Positions 28,452 through 35,465 of a DNA stretch of 35,465 bases are shown here, in pieces. Position numbers and translations under genes: made by a program. Origin of the DNA: a bacterium (lineage in GTDB: Bacteria > Bdellovibrionota_C > UBA2361 > SZUA-149); NCBI GenBank assembly GCA_030433295.1, contig JAUIMJ010000007.1, positions 1 through 35,465 on the forward strand, read 5' to 3'. The notes below the pieces were generated by a model. It was not told the origin of the DNA. It did not search any database and saw only the letters and a program-made list of their open reading frames with translations. The first letter of the stretch is position 1, and each line of letters begins with the position of its first letter.

Positions 28452-29708
28452 ATGAAGAAGCGAATTCTTTTTATCGGGGAGGGAGTGACCCTTGCCCATG
28501 TTGTTCGACCGCTCACTCTTGCACGTACGCTCGATTCAAGGCGTTACGAAGTACACTTCGCATGCCCCGCCACATACCGCGACTTGATCGATGAAGCATT
28601 TCGCTTTCATGAACTGAGTTCTACATCCCCCGCTGAATTCGACAACATACTGCGTCGCGGTAAAGAGCTTTTCCCCGAAGAGCGACTCAACACATACGTT
28701 CTGGACGACATGGAGTTGCTGTCACGAGTTGAACCTGATGTTGTCGTGGGGGATTTGCGACTGTCACTGGCGGTCAGTGCACCATGCATGCACATTCCTT
28801 ACGTGAGCATATCAAGCGGCTGCTGGAGCCCTTCGGTTTGCGACACGAGCATCCCACTCCCCACGGCATTCCCCTTTTCCTTAGTGTCGCGTTGCTGTAC
28901 ACCCGGTAGTTCTCTTTTTGAAGTGGCAGAGGCGTGTTTTCAGCGTGTGGTGCCGAAACTACTGTCGAAACAGGCTCGTGGCCTGAATGCCGTCCGAGAA
29001 AAGTACGGTCTGCCTGCCTTCGAGAGCTATCTGGAGGGCTTCACGTTTTCAGATTTTACTCTCTATGCGGACACTCCCCGTGTCGCACCGACCGCGCAAC
29101 TACCAGGTAATCATCGCTACATCGGTCCCTTATTATGGAGTCCTGATGTCACTATGCCTGCGTGGTGGCGAACACTGCCTGAAGATGAGCCCTTAGTCTT
29201 TCTTAATATGGGTTCCTCAGGGGATCGTACCGCTTTTGAATCCGTCCTTCAGGCTCTCGGGGACATAGATGCTACCCTGGTAATCGCTACCGCAGGTCGC
29301 AGAAACATCGCCAATGTTCCGGAGGCTTCTTTTGTCGAGGATTACCTTCCTGGCAAACTGCTTGCTGAGCGTGCAGATCTCGTGATCACCAATGGCGGAA
29401 GTCCCTCAAGCTATCAGGCGCTCAGTAAAGGGAAACCCGTCATCGGAGTCGCATCGAACATGGACCAGGTCTTGACGATGCGCAATATCGAGCGATGTGG
29501 AGCAGGGATTTTGCTTCGCACTGACTCGATAACAAGCGACCGAGTCACCGCGGCCGTGTCATCCTTACTATCCAAAGATTCATTTACCGAATCCGCCAGA
29601 GCGGTAGCCGAGGAATTCAAACGCTACGATGCCCATGAAATTTTTGAAAACGTTCTTGATAAACTCTCCGCTACCGATGCGCTGGTGCGGGATGGGTCAA
29701 CCCTATAG
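28452..29708 (+). CDS. GT1/UGT-like (MGT-type) glycosyltransferase
   Basis: MKKRILFIGEGVTLAHVVRPLTLARTL...YEVHFACP; C-terminal FLNMGSSGDR...VEDYLPGKLLAERADLVITNGGSPSSYQALSKGKPVIGVASNMDQVLTM. Confidence 0.85.
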   Translation: MKKRILFIGEGVTLAHVVRPLTLARTLDSRRYEVHFACPATYRDLIDEAFRFHELSSTSPAEFDNILRRGKELFPEERLNTYVLDDMELLSRVEPDVVVGDLRLSLAVSAPCMHIPYVSISSGCWSPSVCDTSIPLPTAFPFSLVSRCCTPGSSLFEVAEACFQRVVPKLLSKQARGLNAVREKYGLPAFESYLEGFTFSDFTLYADTPRVAPTAQLPGNHRYIGPLLWSPDVTMPAWWRTLPEDEPLVFLNMGSSGDRTAFESVLQALGDIDATLVIATAGRRNIANVPEASFVEDYLPGKLLAERADLVITNGGSPSSYQALSKGKPVIGVASNMDQVLTMRNIERCGAGILLRTDSITSDRVTAAVSSLLSKDSFTESARAVAEEFKRYDAHEIFENVLDKLSATDALVRDGSTL

Positions 29709-29722
29709 TTAAGAGGAATGAT

Positions 29723-30616
29723 ATGCCTGAGAATACCGTATGTAACCTTTGCGATTCCCCCGAAACATATTCAAAGAGCTCGGAACAGCGACAGGTCGCA
29801 TGTCATGTGAGGAAGTTTCAGAACGATAACTTTACGGTTTGGCGGTGTGGAGGCTGTCAGTCCCTACACTCAAAAGAAGTTGTAGATTTGGATTCTTATT
29901 ATGCTGATTATCCCCTCAAGAAACACACCTTGGATTTTCACGCTAAAATAGGATACCGAAATCGAATCAAGTTGCTGACCAGGTGTGGTTTGTCGAAAGA
30001 CACTAAAATTTTAGATTATGGATGTGGAAACGGATTGTTCGTTACGTTTCTGCAGTCAAACGGATACGCATTCGCAAATGGCTTTGACCCTTATATTCCT
30101 GAATACGCCGGAACACCTTTAGAGCCAGGATCCTTTGATATTGTTACCTCATACGATGTCATAGAACATGTCGACAACCCAAAGAGTTATCTGGAGACCC
30201 TCATCTCCCTGGTTAAGCCCGGTGGCTTGTTGGTGCTGGGCACTCCTAACGCGGAAGAGATAGATCTCTTCGATCCGGATGGTCCACCTGTGGAACTCTC
30301 ACAACCCTATCACCGGCATATTCTCTCAGCGAGGACCTTGTTTAAATTAGCAGAAGACAAGGCATTGGAAGTGGTGGACGTCTATCGTAGATTTTACTTC
30401 GATAGTCTGCTGCCTTTAGTTAATACTCGCTGCATGTGGACATACATTCGTTCTACAGGTGGGATGATAGATGCTGCGGTTGAGCCAATTCAATGGGGGG
30501 TATTTCTAAAGTCTCCTCGCTTACTGCTCTATGCATTCCTCGGATATTTCTATCCGCCAAAGGGAAATATTCTGGTGACCTTCAGGGTTGGGCGTTCGCA
30601 AGCAGTGCCAGAGTAG
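29723..30616 (+). CDS. Class I SAM methyltransferase with N-terminal zinc-ribbon-like motif
   Basis: CNLCDSPE...WRCGGCQSLHS; KILDYGCGNGLFVTFLQSNGYAFANGFDPY...FDIVTSYDVIEHVDNPKSYLETLISLVKPGGLLVLGTPN. Confidence 0.87.
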   Translation: MPENTVCNLCDSPETYSKSSEQRQVACHVRKFQNDNFTVWRCGGCQSLHSKEVVDLDSYYADYPLKKHTLDFHAKIGYRNRIKLLTRCGLSKDTKILDYGCGNGLFVTFLQSNGYAFANGFDPYIPEYAGTPLEPGSFDIVTSYDVIEHVDNPKSYLETLISLVKPGGLLVLGTPNAEEIDLFDPDGPPVELSQPYHRHILSARTLFKLAEDKALEVVDVYRRFYFDSLLPLVNTRCMWTYIRSTGGMIDAAVEPIQWGVFLKSPRLLLYAFLGYFYPPKGNILVTFRVGRSQAVPE

Positions 30617-30671
30617 GTGTCAAAGTAATAGGTTTCACAAGAATAGATTTGTTTCAGATTTAAGGAGAGGC

Positions 30672-32660
30672 TCAGGCACTCAGCGAGGTGGTACGCCCTT
30701 TGGGACAATCCCGGACCACTTGATCCAAGGTCTCGATGAGAGTTGCGACAGGAACGGGTTTGGCGATGTAGGCGTCCATTCCCGCGCGCAGGCAACGCTC
30801 CTTATCTCCCTGCAAAGCAAATGCGGTAAGCGCGACAATTGGCGTGTGCCGCTCGAGTATCTTGTCTTGCTCACGGATTGCTTTCGTCGCCTCAAATCCA
30901 TTCATGATTGGCATTTGGCAATCCATAAAAACAGCGTCAAAATCCTGCGCATTAGTTGCGGCGACCGCCTCTCTCCCGTTTGTGGCCGTTGATATTTTGT
31001 GACCTTCTTTTCGGAGAATCCTGCAAATAAGTTCGAGGCTAACCGAATGGTCGTCAACGACAAGCACGTCGAGCTGATAGAGGTTTTTCGGTGTAGATAC
31101 CTGCTCTTTTAATCCAACTCTCTCGGCTTTTGGCACTGAGCTAAAATACTGCAGCATGCCAGACTCGAGTACCATCACGTCGAGCGTAAAGGAGAAGCAA
31201 CTCCCATTGCCGACTTCCGATTCGACCCAAATCGTGCCACCCATAAGTTTTGCGAGCTGCGCTGAAATGGACAGGCCAAGACCTGTCCCGCCGTGTTCTC
31301 GAGTGAGCGAGGAATCTGCCTGTTTAAAGGCTTCGAATATCAAATCCTGTTTTTCAGCAGGAATTCCTATGCCGTTATCCCGGACGGAGAACTGCAGCGT
31401 TGCTTCATCACCATTAATCTTTCTCGTAGAAACATGGATGTGAACACTGCCATTTTTCTGTGTGAACTTGATAGCATTACTCGCAAGATTGATAAGAATC
31501 TGACCCAGTCTGTCAGAGTCAGCTACGAGAGGATCGGGAACATCATCATCCACGGTAAGGGTAAAACGCACGCTCTTATGTTGTGCGGTAACATCGAGCA
31601 TCTTATATATCGTTGCCAAAAACTGGCGGAGATTGAAACTTGTTGAGTTTAGCTCAAGCTTTCCGGCCTCAATCTTAGCAAAATCGAGAATGTCATTGAT
31701 GATTCTTAGAAGTGAGTGTCCACTCGACTTGGCCATCATCAGACATTCTCGTTGGTCTTCAGTCAGCTCAGTGTCCAGAACGAGATCGGTCATACCAAGA
31801 ACTCCATTCATAGGCGTTCGTATCTCGTGGCTCATGTTGGCAAGAAACAAGGACTTAGCCTGATGAGCGGCTTCTGCGCGTTCTTTCTCTGTGAGAAGCT
31901 GCGCATCTCGATCGGCTATCTGAGCCAGCATTTCGTTAAATCCACTGACAAGTCTGCCAATTTCATCGTCGCTGCGACGTTCCACCTGGAGTGAGTAGTC
32001 GCCTTCTGCGGTTACCGTATCCATTGTCTCAGCCAGATCCAGAATCGGTTCGGAGATGGGTTTGAGCAACCGCTTCGAAAGCAGGAATGCAAACATAAGT
32101 GAAAGGAGAAAGACTAATGTGGTTGAAGCCGTAAAGACCATTAACGGAACATAAAGCGAACTGAGATCCGCTACGATGTAGATCATCCCAACGGTCTCAT
32201 TCTCAAGAGATACGGTGTCGAGGTGATAGAGTAACCCGTCCGCAAACGTTGCGCCGAGGGCAAGGGTCTTGTGTTTCGAGAGCACCCTCCCCCACTTCGA
32301 CTCATTTTTTGTATGCCCTGGTGCTGAGAAAGCTGCGAGCTGAGTTTGGTCCGGTAAAAACAGCGCAGCATAGGTAATTCTTTGATCAGCACCAGCGGAT
32401 TCCAACAAGCGGGAGGCTGACTGTTCGTCAGAGAAAGCCAGTGCGGCCCGACTGTTCAGGCCTATTGAGGTAGCAAGTGTTTCAACTTCTTTGCTGAAGG
32501 TTTGCCGCAGCGATAAATACTGGAACGGAAGAAGAGCGGCGAAGGCAATAATGAGGGCCGCAAGACTGGAGAGGGCGTAGACGCGAATCAGTTTCGCTTT
32601 TAAAGATGAGACACGAAAAAGCGATGAAAACACGATACAGAATTCCCCTTGTCGTCTCAC
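30672..32660 (-). CDS. Hybrid sensor histidine kinase/response regulator (CHASE8-like sensor, HAMP, HisKA, HATPase, REC)
   Basis: Two TM helices around a periplasmic domain ([39 protein letters not shown]), [61 protein letters not shown]...[13 protein letters not shown]...AKPV. Confidence 0.93.
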   Translation of the reverse strand: MRRQGEFCIVFSSLFRVSSLKAKLIRVYALSSLAALIIAFAALLPFQYLSLRQTFSKEVETLATSIGLNSRAALAFSDEQSASRLLESAGADQRITYAALFLPDQTQLAAFSAPGHTKNESKWGRVLSKHKTLALGATFADGLLYHLDTVSLENETVGMIYIVADLSSLYVPLMVFTASTTLVFLLSLMFAFLLSKRLLKPISEPILDLAETMDTVTAEGDYSLQVERRSDDEIGRLVSGFNEMLAQIADRDAQLLTEKERAEAAHQAKSLFLANMSHEIRTPMNGVLGMTDLVLDTELTEDQRECLMMAKSSGHSLLRIINDILDFAKIEAGKLELNSTSFNLRQFLATIYKMLDVTAQHKSVRFTLTVDDDVPDPLVADSDRLGQILINLASNAIKFTQKNGSVHIHVSTRKINGDEATLQFSVRDNGIGIPAEKQDLIFEAFKQADSSLTREHGGTGLGLSISAQLAKLMGGTIWVESEVGNGSCFSFTLDVMVLESGMLQYFSSVPKAERVGLKEQVSTPKNLYQLDVLVVDDHSVSLELICRILRKEGHKISTATNGREAVAATNAQDFDAVFMDCQMPIMNGFEATKAIREQDKILERHTPIVALTAFALQGDKERCLRAGMDAYIAKPVPVATLIETLDQVVRDCPKGRTTSLSA

Positions 32661-32687
32661 TCAACGTGGACCTTTCCCCGGCGCATA

Positions 32688-34412
32688 TTACCCTAGATTA
32701 GCGTGTTTTTCAATTGCGTCAACTGCTTTTGTCGGCCCAGATCTATCCATGCATTGCTTGCTCGCCTGAAGGAAGGCCTGGCGATTGATTGGTTTACGGA
32801 GGACTGTGAGGAGTCTGTTTTTTACGTATCGCGAATCAGCGGTATCCGTATCATGAGACACGATTCCGATGACCGGGGCTTCACACTGTTTGAGGAACGC
32901 CTGGTTAAACGAGCAGGGTGTCTGTCCTTCGATGATCACAAACAAATGCTGATCCAGGCTGGAATTATGCGCGAATACACTCGAGGGCCTGTGATCGAGG
33001 CCAATATTCAGAGTATCAAGCCAACGGGACAGTAAAATCATCTCGATTTCGGTTCCGCCAACAAGCAGCGCTCGTTGAAAGTGATGTGAGGAATGTAGGC
33101 TCTTATTTTGTAGATTGGGGACAAAAGTCGCCGCGCGAACGTCCCTGTCACCACTGGGCATACGGAGTTCTACCGATGTAGCGCCCCGGTGATGTCTGAA
33201 CGAGACAGAATCGCCGAGGAGTTCTATGAGATTTGCCCTGTGACTGAAGTCTGCTTTCTCGACAAACATGTCACATGGTTTTGGGAGCTTCTCCATTCGT
33301 GTTCTCGCGATTGACGGCCGTATCCTTCGAAAATTTGAAAAGAGAATTTCATGTTGGGATTCTGAAGTAGGCTTGTTCGATTGTCGGATAACCTCGAGCA
33401 CGACCTTTGCTCCAGGAAGAGAGCTGTGCTTTGTCGAGACGTTAATACAAAGGTGTTCGCCGGGCTCAGAGCTGTAGAGTAGCTCAAGCAGAATACTATA
33501 GAAGACTTCAATAAATCGTTCGTAGTCACCAAGCAGACAAGGAAGCTCGTCCTCTGCAGGGACACTTATTTGAATCCCTCGGTTCTGCGCGATGCTTTCA
33601 CACACTTCGATAAGAGGCCAAACACATGTCTTTGCATCAAAGCGTTCGATTTTGAGGGTGTCTCGCGAAAGATATTCCAGCTTTGCCTTAAGAATAGCCC
33701 TTTCTATGCATCGAGCGGCCTCAGGATAGTTCACTACGAGCTGTTGAATGTAGTTGGGACTCGCCTTCGTGATAGTCTTTGGCTCGGTCATCAGGAGCGC
33801 GACTACCTCGGAGGAAGACAAGAGATATGGCGCGGGAAATGTTTCCGCGGGCGCCAGCTCTTTTCTAAAGGCCTTCGAACGCTTTGAAGTATTCTTGAGA
33901 TCGTCTTGGTTGTTAACATCAAGGTGCAGCAGGACCCCGGGACTTCCCGCCACCCTATTACACGGTTTCATCGCCCCACGCGGCTTGAAACGCAGACTGC
34001 GTTTCCAGAACGCAGTATGTTTTGGGTGCACGACGGCAAGGACATCGGACACATCGTAGTGTTTCCACCAAAAGAAGAGTCGTCGGACAAACTCGCTTGT
34101 TTCTCTCTTACTTCGACCATCTTTGAAAGCAAATTTAGTCCCTTCGGATGCTCTTCGCGATGGATCTCGAGTTAGTGTGCGGATCTCCTCGGGGTACAAC
34201 TCCGTTGAGGGCACATCAATATTCTCTGCGATTACCGTGGTTACGGTACCAACAATCGCACCTCCACATGAGGCAACAAAGTTAACAGTAGAAGGGAGTA
34301 AATCGACCGCCGAAAACAGCAGGGCACTTGGGTTTACCTGGGTAAATCCCTTGGAGAGATACTGTTCGTAGGTCAGTCTAAATGCTTCCAACAACTCTCT
34401 AAACGACTGCAC
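32688..34412 (-). CDS. Predicted fusion: FeeM/exosortase-associated N-acyltransferase-like domain + degenerate HATPase + pseudo-receiver
   Basis: N-terminal EAFRLTYEQYLSKGF...LLPSTVNFVASCGGAIVGTVTTVIAENIDVPSTELYPEEIRTLTRD...FWWKHYDVSDVLAVVHPKHTAFWKRSLRFKPRG...GVLLHLDV resembles N-acyl amino acid synthase FeeM; middle LGDYERFIEVFYSILLELLYSS...ANLIELLGDSVSFRHHRGATSVELRMP aligns by eye with a HATPase lacking its motifs; C-terminal RALLVGGTEIEM...LFVIIEGQTPCS...VLRKPI aligns by eye with REC. GTG start as given in the track; true start uncertain. Confidence 0.68.
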   Translation of the reverse strand: MQSFRELLEAFRLTYEQYLSKGFTQVNPSALLFSAVDLLPSTVNFVASCGGAIVGTVTTVIAENIDVPSTELYPEEIRTLTRDPSRRASEGTKFAFKDGRSKRETSEFVRRLFFWWKHYDVSDVLAVVHPKHTAFWKRSLRFKPRGAMKPCNRVAGSPGVLLHLDVNNQDDLKNTSKRSKAFRKELAPAETFPAPYLLSSSEVVALLMTEPKTITKASPNYIQQLVVNYPEAARCIERAILKAKLEYLSRDTLKIERFDAKTCVWPLIEVCESIAQNRGIQISVPAEDELPCLLGDYERFIEVFYSILLELLYSSEPGEHLCINVSTKHSSLPGAKVVLEVIRQSNKPTSESQHEILFSNFRRIRPSIARTRMEKLPKPCDMFVEKADFSHRANLIELLGDSVSFRHHRGATSVELRMPSGDRDVRAATFVPNLQNKSLHSSHHFQRALLVGGTEIEMILLSRWLDTLNIGLDHRPSSVFAHNSSLDQHLFVIIEGQTPCSFNQAFLKQCEAPVIGIVSHDTDTADSRYVKNRLLTVLRKPINRQAFLQASKQCMDRSGPTKAVDAIEKHANLG

Positions 34413-34587
34413 TGGGCGATACTGAGATTCTGGCCCAACTTCGTTTGAAACCTCTAATGCTAGGCCACGTTCTATCGTCTATTCCTCCTGAGCTGAGGGC
34501 AATACACGGGATACTCTTACATGCGGCACAGAAATTGGTTTCAAAAACGACAACACCGGTGGCATCGCCGAGCAAAAAAATCCGCAG

Positions 34588-34619
34588 AGTAAAAAACACA
34601 CCCAGTAAAAAACACACCG
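34588..34619. repeat. 16-bp perfect-core tandem repeat (2 copies) in the divergent intergenic region
   Basis: AGTAAAAAACACACCC (34588-34603) followed directly by AGTAAAAAACACACCG (34604-34619), then AGTGAAAC. Confidence 0.85.
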
Positions 34620-34899
34620 AGTGAAACGATTCCACTAAGTATTGCACATCTAGTCTGACTACTACCCGTATTCGAAGTAGCATTATAGTGAGGCCGTGCA
34701 GAAAAAGATAGCGCGCGCCCAAAATTTCTTGTGTGCCTCGTGTTCTTCACAGCATGGTACCGAGCGATTCTCATCTCCTGTTCCTTGTACGACCACGACG
34801 CAATTCTTGAAGCCTTCCTAAATCAAGGCAAGTTTCAGACCTTGTGTATTTGAAGACGATTTGTGCTACTTTCCTTCCTTTATTTGGGTATGTGGGCCA

Positions 34900-35465
34900 A
34901 TGAGTCAGCAAAATTTGGAATCTGTCAGCTACCAATGTGGCATGAGTTTCGCGGACGCCTTGCGTGCCTGGCGTGAGATACTTGGCGAGAACAGCGTTCA
35001 TACCTCTCCCGAAAAACTACGAGCGTTCAGCGAGAACTGCACGCCAACGTCAACTTCTCCCCTTGCTGTTCTTGAGCCCGGAACGACTGCGGAAGTTCAA
35101 GCGCTTGTTCGTGTCGCCGCCCAATACAAGATCCCTCTTTATTCGATCAGCGCTGGCTTAAATATAGGCTATGGCGGTGGATGTCCGGCTCAGAAAAATA
35201 ATGTCGTTGTCAGTCTAAAAAAATTGAACTCTATAGAACTCGATCCTCTCCTGGGCTACGCGGTACTTGGTCCCGGGGTGACCCAGGAACAATTGGAACA
35301 ATTTCTGGTAGAGCGTGGCGGCGACTATGTGATGGACGCTTCGGGGGCCCCACCCGGCGCGAGCTTTATCGGTAACATACTGGAGCGTGGACATGGCCAC
35401 TCGCGATATAGCTCGAGAGTTGAGCACTGCGCCGGTATGGAGGTGGTGCTGGGAGACGGACAGCT
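34900..35465 (+). CDS. FAD-dependent oxidase/dehydrogenase, VAO/4-cresol dehydrogenase type (3' end truncated by window edge)
   Basis: Hand translation from ATG at 34900: MSQQNLESVSYQCGMSFADALRAWREILGENSVHTSPEKLRAFSENCTPTSTSPLAVLEPGTTAEVQALVRVAAQYKIPLYSISAGLNIGYGGGCPAQKNNVVVSLKKLNSIELDPLLGYAVLGPGVTQEQLEQFL...; open to window end. Not in the ORF track. Confidence 0.88.
   Translation, partial: MSQQNLESVSYQCGMSFADALRAWREILGENSVHTSPEKLRAFSENCTPTSTSPLAVLEPGTTAEVQALVRVAAQYKIPLYSISAGLNIGYGGGCPAQKNNVVVSLKKLNSIELDPLLGYAVLGPGVTQEQLEQFLVERGGDYVMDASGAPPGASFIGNILERGHGHSRYSSRVEHCAGMEVVLGDGQ

Noticed and set aside
28157-28594. 145-aa ORF upstream of the GT1 gene
   Set aside because: Arg/Ser-rich with no domain pattern and overlaps the well-supported GT1 start; likely spurious.
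34399-34774. Minus-strand ORFs of 107 and 77 aa upstream of the fusion gene
   Set aside because: No recognisable family; they run through the tandem repeat and overlap the likely 5' region of the fusion gene.
1-35465. CRISPR arrays, tRNA/rRNA genes, transposases, integrases
   Set aside because: No regularly spaced repeats, recognisable structural RNA sequence or mobile-element protein was seen in the window.

Overview
This 35.5 kb window looks like part of a proteobacterial chromosome, probably a marine gammaproteobacterium (a low-confidence guess from style only). Blocks from left to right: (a) a truncated TonB-dependent receptor (minus strand, absent from the ORF track) behind an HTTM-like membrane protein; (b) a surface-polysaccharide locus with GT2 and GT4 glycosyltransferases, a Wzx-like flippase, an asparagine-synthase-like amidotransferase, several SAM methyltransferases, a DPM1-like GT2, a DUF2304 protein and an MBOAT/SGNH O-acylation pair; (c) an AEC transporter and a DUF167/YggU gene with no canonical start codon (also absent from the track); (d) an animal-type heme peroxidase with a C-terminal PEP-CTERM sorting signal; (e) an ECF sigma factor operon with a membrane-anchored YfbK-like VWA protein whose MIDAS motif is lost and a 1038-aa envelope protein; (f) a GT1-like glycosyltransferase and a zinc-ribbon methyltransferase; (g) a two-gene signalling operon; (h) a truncated VAO/4-cresol-dehydrogenase-type flavoprotein. 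The most unusual item is in (g): one polypeptide that appears to combine a FeeM/exosortase-associated N-acyltransferase-like domain, a degenerate HATPase region and a pseudo-receiver with Glu at the phospho-acceptor position. It sits directly upstream of an intact CHASE8-like hybrid histidine kinase. I propose it as a candidate undescribed system combining acyl-signal synthesis and sensing. All family calls come from reading translated motifs; no database search was run.
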